Source of the DNA: Nioella nitratireducens
Lineage (GTDB): Bacteria > Pseudomonadota > Alphaproteobacteria > Rhodobacterales > Rhodobacteraceae
DNA length: 64,000 nucleotides
NCBI RefSeq assembly: GCF_001879715.1
Contig: NZ_MNBW01000015.1
Location: 1 to 64,000, forward strand
Reading direction: 5' to 3'
Shown one piece after another: positions 51,704 through 60,524 of the stretch (positions are counted from its first letter, which is position 1; each line of letters opens with the position of its first letter). Made by a program: the position numbers and the translations under genes. Under the pieces are notes generated by a model that was given only the letters and a program-made list of their open reading frames with translations, was not told where the DNA came from and made no database searches.

Positions 51704-53307
51704 CGAAAATGAAATCCCTTCTCGACACCGGGTCCGACGACTTTCGGAAAAACGACGCGCTTTACCGGGAAAAGGTCGGCGAACTGCATGCGCTTCGGCT
51801 GCTACAACGCGTCGGCGGCCCCGAAAATGCGCGGGAACGGCATGTCAGCAAAGGCAAGATCCTGCCGCGCGAACGGGTCGAGCGGTTGATCGACCCGGGC
51901 ACGCCCTTTCTTGAAATCGGAGAACTCGCCGGGCTGAACAAATATGAAGGCGTGCCACCCGGTGCAGGGATCATCACCGGCATCGGCGTGATCGAGGGAC
52001 GTCAGTGCATGATAATCGCCAATGACGCTACCGTGAAGGGCGGCACCTATTTCGGCATGACCTGCCGCAAACACGTCCGGGCGCAGAAAATCGCCTGGAA
52101 AAACCGTCTTCCGGTGATCACCCTGGTCGATTCCGGCGGGGCGTTTCTGCCGGAACAGGCGAGTATCTTTCCCGATGAGGGGCAGTTCGGCTCAATCTTC
52201 CATCAACAGATCGGCATGTCGGGCGATGGCGTACCGCAGATCGCCGTGGTCATGGGGCCCTGCACCGCGGGCGGGGCCTATATTCCCGCGCTTTGCGACG
52301 AGGTGGTGATCGTGCGCGGTCAGGGCTTCATGTATCTGGGCGGGCCGGAGTTGACCTTTGCTGCGACCGGCGAAAAGGTGGATGCGGAATCCCTGGGCGG
52401 CGGCAAGATGCATTCCTCCGTTTCCGGCGTGACAGACCATCTTGCCGAGGATGACGCGCACGCGCTGGCCATCACCCGCGAAATCGTCAGCCACCTGGGC
52501 GAAAAGCCGCAGCCGCGCAAGACGCCGACGTCGCCGCGCCGCCCGGCCTATCCGGTCGAGGAGATCTATGGCGTCGTCAGCCGAGACCCAAGGGTGCCGA
52601 CCGACAACCGCGAGATTGTCGCGCGCCTTGTGGACGACAGCGATTTTCACGAGTTCAAGCCGCTTTTCGGCGACACCATCATGACCGGCTGGGGCCGAAT
52701 CCATGGCCACGAGGTCGGCATCCTGGCCAATACCGGCGTGCTCTTTGTCGAGGCCGCGCTGAAGGCTACGCATTTCATCAATCTCTGCGTCCAGCGCGAT
52801 ATCCCGCTGCTGTTCCTCGCGGATGTGAACGGCTTCATGGTCGGCCGCGACGTCGAGCAGATGGGCATTGCCAAGGCGGGCGCCAAGATGATCACCGCCA
52901 TGTCTTCGGCGCGGGTGCCGAAGTTCACCATCATCACCGGCGGCTCTTACGGGGCGGGTTACCTGGCCATGCTTGGCCGCCCGTTCCAGCCGGATGCGAT
53001 GTTCGCCTGGCCCACGGGCCGGTCCGCGATCATGGGGCCGGAACAGGCCGCCAGCGTGCTAGCGCAGGTGCGCGCCCAGATCAACGAACGCGAAGGCAAA
53101 AAATGGACACCCGAGGAGGAGGAAGCCTTCAAGGCACCAATCCGCAAGGAATACGAGGATTTCCAGGGGGCCTACAATTTCGCCTCCAACCTCTGGATCG
53201 ACAGCGTGATCGAGCCTGCCGAGACCCGGGACGTCATGGCGCTGATGCTGGACATCGCTTCGCGCAGGCCCAAGGTCGAAACGCATTTCGGCGTGTTCAG
53301 GATGTGA
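51700..53307 (+). CDS. Acyl-CoA carboxylase beta subunit (carboxyltransferase), set 3
   Basis: This 535-residue protein has NDATVKGGTY, MGPCTAGGAYIPALCDE, YLGGPELTF and VNGFMVGRDVEQMGIAKAG. The second-half loop reads GGSYGAGYLAMLGR instead of the GAGNYGMCGR of sets 1 and 2, and a 20-residue insertion (GKKWTPEEEEAFKAP) lies near the C-terminus. It therefore probably takes a different acyl-CoA. It ends in FRM and is followed 10 bp later by its alpha subunit. Confidence 0.9.
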   Translation: MTKMKSLLDTGSDDFRKNDALYREKVGELHALRLLQRVGGPENARERHVSKGKILPRERVERLIDPGTPFLEIGELAGLNKYEGVPPGAGIITGIGVIEGRQCMIIANDATVKGGTYFGMTCRKHVRAQKIAWKNRLPVITLVDSGGAFLPEQASIFPDEGQFGSIFHQQIGMSGDGVPQIAVVMGPCTAGGAYIPALCDEVVIVRGQGFMYLGGPELTFAATGEKVDAESLGGGKMHSSVSGVTDHLAEDDAHALAITREIVSHLGEKPQPRKTPTSPRRPAYPVEEIYGVVSRDPRVPTDNREIVARLVDDSDFHEFKPLFGDTIMTGWGRIHGHEVGILANTGVLFVEAALKATHFINLCVQRDIPLLFLADVNGFMVGRDVEQMGIAKAGAKMITAMSSARVPKFTIITGGSYGAGYLAMLGRPFQPDAMFAWPTGRSAIMGPEQAASVLAQVRAQINEREGKKWTPEEEEAFKAPIRKEYEDFQGAYNFASNLWIDSVIEPAETRDVMALMLDIASRRPKVETHFGVFRM

Positions 53308-53317
53308 GGCGCAAATC

Positions 53318-55327
53318 ATGAAAATCAAAACGCTTCTTATCGCCAATCGCGGCGAAATCGCCTGCCGAATCGCGCGCACCGCGCGGGCCAGCGGCATCAC
53401 CCCTGTTGGCGTGCATTCGCAGGCCGACGCCAACGCCCTTCACGTCCGTGAGATCGGCAAATCTGTCTGCATCGGTGCCGGTCCCGCATCCGAGAGCTAT
53501 CTGAAGATCGACGCAGTCATCGCCGCCGCCAGATCCGTCGGCGCCGATGCGATCCATCCCGGTTACGGCTTTCTGGCAGAGAACGCAGATTTCGCCCGCG
53601 CGGTCGAAGCCGCAGGCATGATCTTCATGGGGCCGACACCGGAAACGCTGGAACGCTTCGGCGACAAGGCCAGCGCCAAGGACGCGGCGGTTGCTGCCGG
53701 CATTCCGGTTGTCTCGGGCGCCCAGGGCGCGCGCTCCAACCTGCAGGAAATCGCACAGGAAGTGCGCAAGATGGGCCTACCGGTGCTGCTCAAGGCGGTC
53801 GGCGGCGGCGGCGGGCGCGGGCAGCGGCTCGTGACAGATGAAGCCACGCTTGTGGAGGACATCGAGGGCGCGCTGCGCGAAGCAAAGTCCACCTTTGGCT
53901 CCGAGGGCCTTCTGCTGGAACGCTTTCTGCCCGAGGCCCGTCATGTCGAGGTGCAGATCGCGGGCGACGGCAAGGGCCATGTGGTGCACCTGTTCGAGCG
54001 CGACTGCACGCTTCAGCGCCGCCACCAGAAGGTCATCGAAGAGGCCCCGGCCTGGGGCCTGCCCCGCGCGCTTCTGGACGAGATCGCGCATGACGCGGTG
54101 CGCCTGGGCGAAACGCTCGATTATCGCGGTCTGGGCACGGTGGAGTTTCTGGTTGCGGGGGACGAGTATTTCTTTCTGGAGGTGAACCCGCGCATCCAGG
54201 TGGAACACCCCGTAACAGAGGCGATCACCGGGCTGGACCTGGTCGCGTTGCACCTGCGCATTGCCGAGGGCGCGGGCCTGGGGCTTGTGCAGGGTGATCT
54301 GCGGATCAACGGCCACGCCGTCGAGGCGCGGCTTTACGCCGAAGACCCGGCCATGCAATTCGCCCCCTCGACGGGCACGCTGACCACGCTCAGCCTGCCC
54401 AGCGGTCTGCGGATCGACAGCGGTGTCGAAGAAGGTGACGCGGTGACGCCCTATTACGACCCGATGATCGCCAAGCTGATCGTGCACGCGCCCGACCGGG
54501 AAACCGCCCTGGCGCGGCTGGCGACGGCGCTGGACCATGTCGCGGTGGAGGGCGTGGAAACCAACCGTGCCTTTCTGACGGCGCTGGCGCGAAACCCCGA
54601 ATTCGGGCAGATGCAGGTTCATACGCGCTGGATCGACGGTCGGCTTGACGCGCTGACAAAGCCGACCCAGCTTTCCCGCCCCGAGCGGTGGAAGGCAGCC
54701 GCCGCAATTCTGTTCGTGGCAACGTCGCGCCGCGATGCGGATGCCGATCCCTGGACCAACCGCGATACCTTCACTGGCTGGCGGCTTGGCCTGGGTGGCG
54801 ATGCGGTTGAGGCGGGACAGCGCGTGACGCTCACCGATTCCGCCGGTGCATCCGAAGAATTGCGCGTCGGCCCGGTCAAACCTGGTGACAAATACACCGT
54901 CATTTCGGAAAACGGCAATGCGACCATGTTGACCGCGTGTGAAATCACGCCGGGTCGATGGCGCCTGAGCGAGGGCGATACCGTCCTTCTGATCGACGCA
55001 CGGCTGCACGCCGGGGTGATTGAGATGGACACGCCCGAAGGTCGGCTAATCTTTCGCCCGGCCACGCCGCTGGCCTTTGCCGGCGGCGATGCGGCAGCGG
55101 ATCGCGCCGTGGTCTCGCCGCTAACCGGCATGATCGTCGAGATCAAGGTGACCGACGGTCAACCCGTCGCCGCAGGCGACGTGATTGCGGTCATGGAGTC
55201 CATGAAAATGGAAATCTCGATCCGCGCTGCCGCAGCCGGGATTGCCAGCAATATTTCCGTCTCGAATGGGGACATGGTCGATCGCGGCCAGGTCATCGCC
55301 GAGATACTGCCATCTGAGGAGCAATGA
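53318..55327 (+). CDS. Acyl-CoA carboxylase alpha subunit (biotin carboxylase + carrier), set 3
   Basis: This 669-residue protein has IANRGEIACR, HPGYGFLAEN, AVGGGGGRGQ (Gln where sets 1 and 2 have Met), EVNPRIQVEHPVTE and the biotinyl motif ESMKME with biotin on about K630. It is the same architecture as set 1 but not closely similar. It lies between its beta subunit and the HMG-CoA-lyase-like gene, which starts one base after its TGA. Confidence 0.9.
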   Translation: MKIKTLLIANRGEIACRIARTARASGITPVGVHSQADANALHVREIGKSVCIGAGPASESYLKIDAVIAAARSVGADAIHPGYGFLAENADFARAVEAAGMIFMGPTPETLERFGDKASAKDAAVAAGIPVVSGAQGARSNLQEIAQEVRKMGLPVLLKAVGGGGGRGQRLVTDEATLVEDIEGALREAKSTFGSEGLLLERFLPEARHVEVQIAGDGKGHVVHLFERDCTLQRRHQKVIEEAPAWGLPRALLDEIAHDAVRLGETLDYRGLGTVEFLVAGDEYFFLEVNPRIQVEHPVTEAITGLDLVALHLRIAEGAGLGLVQGDLRINGHAVEARLYAEDPAMQFAPSTGTLTTLSLPSGLRIDSGVEEGDAVTPYYDPMIAKLIVHAPDRETALARLATALDHVAVEGVETNRAFLTALARNPEFGQMQVHTRWIDGRLDALTKPTQLSRPERWKAAAAILFVATSRRDADADPWTNRDTFTGWRLGLGGDAVEAGQRVTLTDSAGASEELRVGPVKPGDKYTVISENGNATMLTACEITPGRWRLSEGDTVLLIDARLHAGVIEMDTPEGRLIFRPATPLAFAGGDAAADRAVVSPLTGMIVEIKVTDGQPVAAGDVIAVMESMKMEISIRAAAAGIASNISVSNGDMVDRGQVIAEILPSEEQ

Positions 55328-55328
55328 A

Positions 55329-56288
55329 ATGAGCGACTTTCCCAAATTCGTCGAATTTCGTGAGGAAGGCCCGCGCGAGGGCTTTCAGATCGAAAAGAAG
55401 ATCTACCCGATCGAACAGCGGATCGAACTGATCGATATGCTTAGCGAAACCGGTCTGAAGCGCATTCAGGTCGGCAGCTTTGTCAGCCCGAAATACGTGC
55501 CGCAGATGGCGGACACCGGGGAGTTGTTCCAGCGTATCAAGCGCAAGCCGGGCGTGAATTACACGTCACTATGGCTGAACGACAAAGGGTTTCGCAAGGC
55601 CCTGACGGCGCATGAGGTCGATATCGACCCGCGCCTGCTGTTATATCCTTCCGAGGCGTTTGCCCAATCGAACAACAATTGTTCCTCCGCGGAAATGCGG
55701 GAAAAACAACGCGACTGGGTTCGTCTTTACAAGGAAGAGGGATATACGATCGACGCGGCCTATGTGATGACGGCCTTCGGCTGCAACCTCGAAGGCCCCA
55801 TCCCGCAAGAGCGCATCTTGGACGATTTCCGCTTCATTCTTCAGCTGTGCGAAGAAGAGGACATCCCCGTACCGATCCTTGTGATCGCCGATACAATGGG
55901 CTGGGGCAACCCCGAGGCGGTCAAACGAATGATTGGCGCGCTGCGGGAACTGGCACCCGGTGCCCGCATCGGGATGCATATTCACGACACGCGCGGCCTT
56001 GGCATCGCCAATCTTTACGCGGCCCTGTCGATGGGGGTGGACATGTTCGAAAGCTCGGTCGCCGGTCTTGGCGGCTGTCCCTTCGCGGGCCACGGCCATG
56101 CCCGCGCCGCAGGAAATGTCTGCACTGAGGATGCGGTGTTCCTGTGCCACGAGCTTGGCATCGAAACCGGGATCGACCTGGACAAGCTGATCGCTGCGGC
56201 GGTTAAGGCGGAAGAAATCATCGGCGCACCACTGATGGGCCGGGTCATGCATACCGGCGGGCTCGACAAGTACCGCAAGGCAAACTGA
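55329..56288 (+). CDS. HMG-CoA-lyase-like protein
   Basis: This 319-residue TIM-barrel lyase would cleave a 3-hydroxy-3-methylglutaryl-type CoA into acetyl-CoA and a ketoacid. EGPREGFQIE carries the catalytic Arg, VGSFVSPKYVPQMAD the substrate loop, HIHDTRG the metal-binding His pair and GLGGCPFAGHG the active-site Cys; ADTMGWG replaces the usual SDTTG. The start at 55329 is the ATG two codons past the upstream stop, preceded by GAGGAG. Presence beside a carboxylase mirrors the last steps of leucine and terpene degradation. Confidence 0.87.
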   Translation: MSDFPKFVEFREEGPREGFQIEKKIYPIEQRIELIDMLSETGLKRIQVGSFVSPKYVPQMADTGELFQRIKRKPGVNYTSLWLNDKGFRKALTAHEVDIDPRLLLYPSEAFAQSNNNCSSAEMREKQRDWVRLYKEEGYTIDAAYVMTAFGCNLEGPIPQERILDDFRFILQLCEEEDIPVPILVIADTMGWGNPEAVKRMIGALRELAPGARIGMHIHDTRGLGIANLYAALSMGVDMFESSVAGLGGCPFAGHGHARAAGNVCTEDAVFLCHELGIETGIDLDKLIAAAVKAEEIIGAPLMGRVMHTGGLDKYRKAN

Positions 56289-56300
56289 AGAGGAATGAAT

Positions 56301-57215
56301 ATGGCAAAGGCACTTGACGGAAAAGTGGTTCTGGTCACCGGCGCGGGTGGCGGTATCGGCCGCGATATCGCGCTGATGGCGGCGTCCGAAGGGGCGGCGG
56401 TGGTGGTCAATGATCTGGGGGCGTCCCTGAAAGGCACCGGCCAGACCGAAAGCGCCGCTCAGGCTGTCGTCGCAGAGATCAAAGCCGCCGGAGGTGATGC
56501 GATCGCCGATGGCGGTTCGGTCAACGACCCCGAGGCCGCGCGTGCGATGATCGAGGCCGGTGTCAAGGAATTCGGTCGCATTGACGCTGTGGTCAACAAC
56601 GCAGGCATCCTGCGCGACGGGTTCTTTCACAAGATGAGCTATGAGGATTTCGATGCGGTGGTGAAGGTCCATCTTTATGGTGCCTTCAATACCAGCCGCG
56701 CTGCCGCCGATTATTTCCGCGAACAGGAAGGCGGCGCCCTGGTTCACATGACCTCGACCTCGGGTCTGATCGGCAATCTGGCGCAAGCGAACTATTCGGC
56801 CGCAAAGCTGGGTATCGCGGCGTTCTCGAAATCGGTCGCGCTCGACATGAAGCGGTGGAACGTGCGGTCGAACTGCATCGCGCCCTTCGCCTGGAGCAGG
56901 ATGATCTCGTCGATCAAGACCGAAACGCCCGATCAGATGGCGCGGGTTGCAAAGCTCAAACAGATGACCCCTGCAAAGGTGGCACCCATGGCCTGTTTCC
57001 TCATGTCCGACAAGGCCGATGGCGTCAGCGGGCAGATCTTTGCCGTTCGCAACAATGAGATCTTCCTCTTCAACCAGCCCCGCCCGGTGCGGTCGGTTCA
57101 TTCCGGCCATGGCTGGACAGCAGATGAAATCGCCGAGCGCGCCATTCCCGCGCTAAGATCGCAGTTCACACCACTCGAGGTGTCGGCGGATGTCTTTTCG
57201 TGGGATCCGGTCTGA
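56301..57215 (+). CDS. SDR of the multifunctional-enzyme/17beta-HSD4 type, SDR 4
   Basis: This 304-residue SDR has TGAGGGIGRD, NDLG after strand 2, NNAG, Ser in TSTSGL and NYSAAK active site, with a C-terminal extension of ~55 residues typical of peroxisomal-type 3-hydroxyacyl-CoA dehydrogenase domains. The start at 56301 has AGAGGA upstream; an ATG two codons earlier is possible. Its TGA overlaps the next start (TGATG). It could oxidise the product of the MaoC hydratase at 59188. Confidence 0.83.
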   Translation: MAKALDGKVVLVTGAGGGIGRDIALMAASEGAAVVVNDLGASLKGTGQTESAAQAVVAEIKAAGGDAIADGGSVNDPEAARAMIEAGVKEFGRIDAVVNNAGILRDGFFHKMSYEDFDAVVKVHLYGAFNTSRAAADYFREQEGGALVHMTSTSGLIGNLAQANYSAAKLGIAAFSKSVALDMKRWNVRSNCIAPFAWSRMISSIKTETPDQMARVAKLKQMTPAKVAPMACFLMSDKADGVSGQIFAVRNNEIFLFNQPRPVRSVHSGHGWTADEIAERAIPALRSQFTPLEVSADVFSWDPV

Positions 57216-58009
57216 TGGGGAAGCGCAAGGAAAAGATCACTTCGAACATCGGCTGGAGCACCCCTGACAAGATCTGCGTGCGGGGCCTTGACCTGCCGAA
57301 CGAGATCCTGGGCCACATGAACCTGGGCGATCTCGCCTTTCTGCAACTGACGGGCCGCAAGGCCACGCCAGAGGAAAGCCGGGTCTTCAACGCCATTGTC
57401 ATTACCCTGGTGGAACATGGCATCACGCCCTCGGCCCTTGCCGCACGCATGACCTATATGGGCGCGCCGGAATCGCTTCAGGCGGCGGTGGCGGCCGGTC
57501 TGTGCGGGCTGGGCACGGTCTTTGTCGGCTCGATGGAGGGCGCGTCGAAGATGCTTTACGAGGCGCTGCCGCAGGACAAGCTGGGAACCGGTGTCGATCT
57601 GGATGCGCTTGCCGTCGAGACGGTCGAAAAGTTCCGCGCCCGCAAGGCCATCGTGCCGGGGCTTGGCCATCCGGTACACAAGCCGGTTGATCCACGCACA
57701 CCGCGCCTGTTCCAGATCGCCGCCGAGAATGGCAAATCCGGCGAATATGTCGCTCTGATTCAGAAAATTCAGGGCGTGGCAGAGGCGAAATCGGGAAAGA
57801 TGCTGCCGATCAACGCCACCGGTGCCATCGGCGCGATCTGCTGCGAATTCTGGTTCCCCTGGAAGATCGTGCGCGGCTTCGGTGTGATGGCGCGGGCGAT
57901 CGGGCTGGTCGGCCATATCCTTGAGGAAAGCGAAAACCCGATTTCCTATGAGCTGTGGCAGCGTGCCGAGCAGGAAATCCTTGAAACTTCGGGACCGGGA
58001 GCGAAATAA
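57215..58009 (+). CDS. Citrate-synthase-fold protein (citryl-CoA-lyase-like)
   Basis: This 264-residue protein matches only the C-terminal catalytic part of citrate synthase. The His in GLGHPVHKPVDPRTPRLF and the final Asn/Arg-containing region resemble the citrate-synthase-related citryl-CoA lyases; the N-terminal domain is absent. In that family such proteins cleave an acyl-CoA with a 3-hydroxy-3-carboxy structure, so here it may split a carboxylated intermediate. It starts inside the SDR stop. No experimental role is known to me for this neighbourhood. Confidence 0.75.
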   Translation: MGKRKEKITSNIGWSTPDKICVRGLDLPNEILGHMNLGDLAFLQLTGRKATPEESRVFNAIVITLVEHGITPSALAARMTYMGAPESLQAAVAAGLCGLGTVFVGSMEGASKMLYEALPQDKLGTGVDLDALAVETVEKFRARKAIVPGLGHPVHKPVDPRTPRLFQIAAENGKSGEYVALIQKIQGVAEAKSGKMLPINATGAIGAICCEFWFPWKIVRGFGVMARAIGLVGHILEESENPISYELWQRAEQEILETSGPGAK

Positions 58010-58012
58010 GCG

Positions 58013-59176
58013 ATGCAGACATCAGCTCCCGACACCCATGGCGACCTGCGCGATGCCCTGCGCGCGCTTTGTGCAAATTTCCCGCCGGAATATCATCGAA
58101 AGTTCGGCGAGAACGAAACCTACCCCGTGGAATTTGTCGATGCGCTGACCCGCGAGGGCTGGCTCGCCGCGATGATCCCCGAGGAATACGGCGGATCGGG
58201 CCTGGGTCTGACCGAAGCCTCTATCATCATGGAAGAGGTGAACCGCTGCGGCGGCAACGCGGGCCACTGCCATGGGCAGATGTATAACATGGGCACGCTT
58301 CTGCGGCACGGGTCTGACGAGCAGAAGCAGAAATTCCTGCCCGCCATCGCCAGCGGCGCGCTGCGTCTGCAGTCCATGGCCGTGACAGAGCCGACCACCG
58401 GCACCGACACGACCAAGCTCAAGACCACAGCGGTCAGGAAGGGCGACCGCTATGTGATCAACGGCCAGAAGGTCTGGATCAGCCGCATTCAACATTCGGA
58501 CCTGATGATCCTGCTGGCCCGCACCACACCGTTGAAAGATGTCAAGAAGAAGTCCCAGGGTCTGTCAATCTTCATGGTCGATCTGAAAGAGGCCATCGGC
58601 AATGGCATGGAGGTGCGCCCCATCGCCAACATGCCGGGCCACGAAACCAACGAAGTGTTCTTCGACAACCTGGAGATTCCCGCCGAGAACCTGATCGGAA
58701 CCGAAGGCCGCGGATTTTACCACATTCTTGACGGGCTGAACGCCGAACGCACGCTGATCGCCGGGGAATGTATCGGCGACGGATACTGGTTTGTGGACAA
58801 GGCCCGCGCCTATGCCGGCGAGCGGATCGTCTTCGATCGCCCCATCGGTCAGAATCAGGGCGTGCAGTTTCCCATCGCCAAGGCCTATGTGAACGTCGAG
58901 GCCGCCAACCTGATGCGCTTCGAGGCCGCAAAACGCTTTGACGCCGGGCAGGATTGCGGGGCACAGGCGAACATGGCCAAACTACTAGCCGCTGATGCCA
59001 GCTGGGAAGCGGCCAATGCCTGCATCCAGACCCATGGCGGCTTCGGCTTTGCGCGCGAATACGATGTCGAGCGCAAGTTCCGCGAGGCCCGACTGTATCA
59101 GGTGGCCCCGATCTCGACCAACCTCATCCTGTCCTATGTCGGCGAGCATATCCTGGGTATGCCGCGGTCGTTCTGA
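58013..59176 (+). CDS. Acyl-CoA dehydrogenase (FadE-like), GMPRSF-ending
   Basis: This 387-residue protein is a homologue of that at 49125. MAVTEPTTGTDTTKL replaces the usual GAGSD motif, and Glu is present at both known positions (LNAERTLIAG and FAREYDVERKF). Its first ~15 residues are divergent. It begins 3 bp after the citryl-CoA-lyase-like stop and precedes the MaoC gene, so it probably makes the enoyl-CoA that the MaoC protein hydrates. Confidence 0.85.
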   Translation: MQTSAPDTHGDLRDALRALCANFPPEYHRKFGENETYPVEFVDALTREGWLAAMIPEEYGGSGLGLTEASIIMEEVNRCGGNAGHCHGQMYNMGTLLRHGSDEQKQKFLPAIASGALRLQSMAVTEPTTGTDTTKLKTTAVRKGDRYVINGQKVWISRIQHSDLMILLARTTPLKDVKKKSQGLSIFMVDLKEAIGNGMEVRPIANMPGHETNEVFFDNLEIPAENLIGTEGRGFYHILDGLNAERTLIAGECIGDGYWFVDKARAYAGERIVFDRPIGQNQGVQFPIAKAYVNVEAANLMRFEAAKRFDAGQDCGAQANMAKLLAADASWEAANACIQTHGGFGFAREYDVERKFREARLYQVAPISTNLILSYVGEHILGMPRSF

Positions 59177-59187
59177 GGCCAGGGACC

Positions 59188-60027
59188 ATGAGTGAGATCG
59201 AGCTTGACGCGCTGGCACCCTGGCTGGGACGCACTGAAACCAAAGAAGACGTCCTGACGCACGGTCTGATCGACAAATTCCGTGCCACGTTCGGTCCGCA
59301 TCTTTGCGGCGGAGCAGGTGATGTCCCGCTGGGGATTCATTGGTGTATTGCCCTTGATACCGTGCCAGCTGCCGCTCTGTCAGACGATGGCCATGCTGCA
59401 AGGGGTGGGTTTCTGCCCCCTGTCCCGCTGCCCGCCCGCATGTGGGCCGGCGGCGATGTTACACATCTCACGCCGCTGAAGATCGGCGAAACCGTCACCC
59501 GCCGCTCGGTGATCGGGGATATAACGGCCAAGCAGGGCCGCAGCGGAACGTTGGTCTTTGTGACCGTAGAACACGAGTATTCGAGCGGCGGCCGGCTTTG
59601 TATTCGGGAGAAGCAATCGATTGTCTATCGTGAGATTTCCGCGCCCCGCCCGGTCAAAAACGCGCCTGACGCGAGTGACCCCACCACGCTCAGATCGAGC
59701 CTTGCACCGGATCCGGTGCTGCTGTTTCGCTATTCGGCGCTGACGTTTAATGCCCATCGCATCCACTATGACCACGTCTACGCCACCGAAACCGAAGCCT
59801 ACTCCGGGCTCGTTGTACATGGCCCATTGCAGGCGACGCTGCTTCTGAATCTGGCGGCGGAAGCCTTGAAGACGTCGCCCCACCGTTTTTCTTTCCGGGG
59901 ACTTGCACCGCTGACCCTGCCCTGCGAATTGCAGTTGCATAGAGAAGGGGCCGAAACCTCCGGGACAGTCTGGTGTCAGGATCAAAACGGTCTTCGAAGT
60001 TTTACCGCAGAATACGCGGCCGTCTGA
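59188..60027 (+). CDS. MaoC-type hydratase (mesaconyl-C4-CoA-hydratase-like)
   Basis: This 279-residue double-hotdog hydratase resembles FAS1-type/MaoC dehydratases such as mesaconyl-C4-CoA hydratase of the 3-hydroxypropionate cycle. The second half carries the R-hydratase motif NAHRIHYDHVYA with the catalytic Asp/His, then VVHGPLQATLLL. It would add water to an enoyl-CoA with the opposite stereochemistry to crotonases. It is the last gene of the island, 85 bp before IS66 remnants. Confidence 0.83.
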   Translation: MSEIELDALAPWLGRTETKEDVLTHGLIDKFRATFGPHLCGGAGDVPLGIHWCIALDTVPAAALSDDGHAARGGFLPPVPLPARMWAGGDVTHLTPLKIGETVTRRSVIGDITAKQGRSGTLVFVTVEHEYSSGGRLCIREKQSIVYREISAPRPVKNAPDASDPTTLRSSLAPDPVLLFRYSALTFNAHRIHYDHVYATETEAYSGLVVHGPLQATLLLNLAAEALKTSPHRFSFRGLAPLTLPCELQLHREGAETSGTVWCQDQNGLRSFTAEYAAV

Positions 60028-60111
60028 TAGGTCTTCTCTTGTAATGGATTCAATTGCTGACTACGGGCTGTTGACGTTCAGGATTCCCTAATCCGTTGAC
60101 TTCTGATTCGA
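60028..60111. other. Junction between catabolic island and IS66 remnant
   Basis: These 84 bp have no gene and no clear terminator. The IS66-like reading begins abruptly at about 60112 with no inverted repeat visible, so this is a rearranged or deleted IS end. Confidence 0.5.
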
Positions 60112-60430
60112 GGTTGCAAACAGCGGAGAAACGGATCGACGCGATCTTCGATATCGAGCGTGAAATCAACGGCAAGGACGCAGGCACACGCACACGCTTG
60201 GCCGCGCGACATGAACGATCACGCTCATTGGTCGAAGGTCTGCGTAGCTCGTTGATCGCACAGCGCGGCAAGCTGTCGAAACACAACGGCGTCGCCAAAG
60301 CCATCGACTACTTCACCACCCCCAAACATGGTCGGTGGGCGGCATTCGCAGCGTTCCTCGACGACGGGCGCAACTGCCTGCCCAATAGCGCCGCCGAACG
60401 CGCCCTCAGAGAAATTGCCCTTGGACGCAA
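60112..60430 (+). pseudogene. IS66 transposase (TnpC), middle fragment left of the RIT element
   Basis: This is open from about 60112 without a start codon and reads K-R-I-D-A-I-F-D-I-E-R-E-I, then AKAIDYFTT, RWAAFAAFLDDGRNCLPN and AERALREIALGR, the C-terminal half of IS66 TnpC. It is cut after the codon for R at 60426-60428 by the RIT element. The rest continues at 63655. The N-terminal two thirds of the gene are absent. Confidence 0.85.
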
Positions 60431-60431
60431 T

Positions 60432-60475
60432 TATGCGCACCAGGTGATTGTGCGCAGCTCGCCGAGGGAAGCGCC
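60432..60475 (+). repeat. Left inverted repeat of the RIT element
   Basis: It starts TATGCGCACCAGGTGATT and ends GAGGGAAGCGCC, and matches the reverse complement of 63583-63626 with about 3 mismatches. Confidence 0.88.
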
Positions 60476-60524
60476 TGAAAGGCTGACGCGCCAGCGATTT
60501 TCGGCACGACGAACTGCGCATAAT

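Noticed and set aside
45032-59176. A phenylacetate degradation cluster (PaaK-, PaaI-, PaaY-like genes present)
   Set aside because: No ring epoxidase (paaABCDE), ring-opening paaZ or paaG/paaJ set is present. The resemblances are general family features.
16379-60027. A steroid or cholate degradation cluster (SCP-2 thiolase and 17beta-HSD4-type SDR present)
   Set aside because: No ketosteroid dehydrogenase, 9-alpha-hydroxylase or meta-cleavage enzymes are seen, and three biotin carboxylases do not fit.
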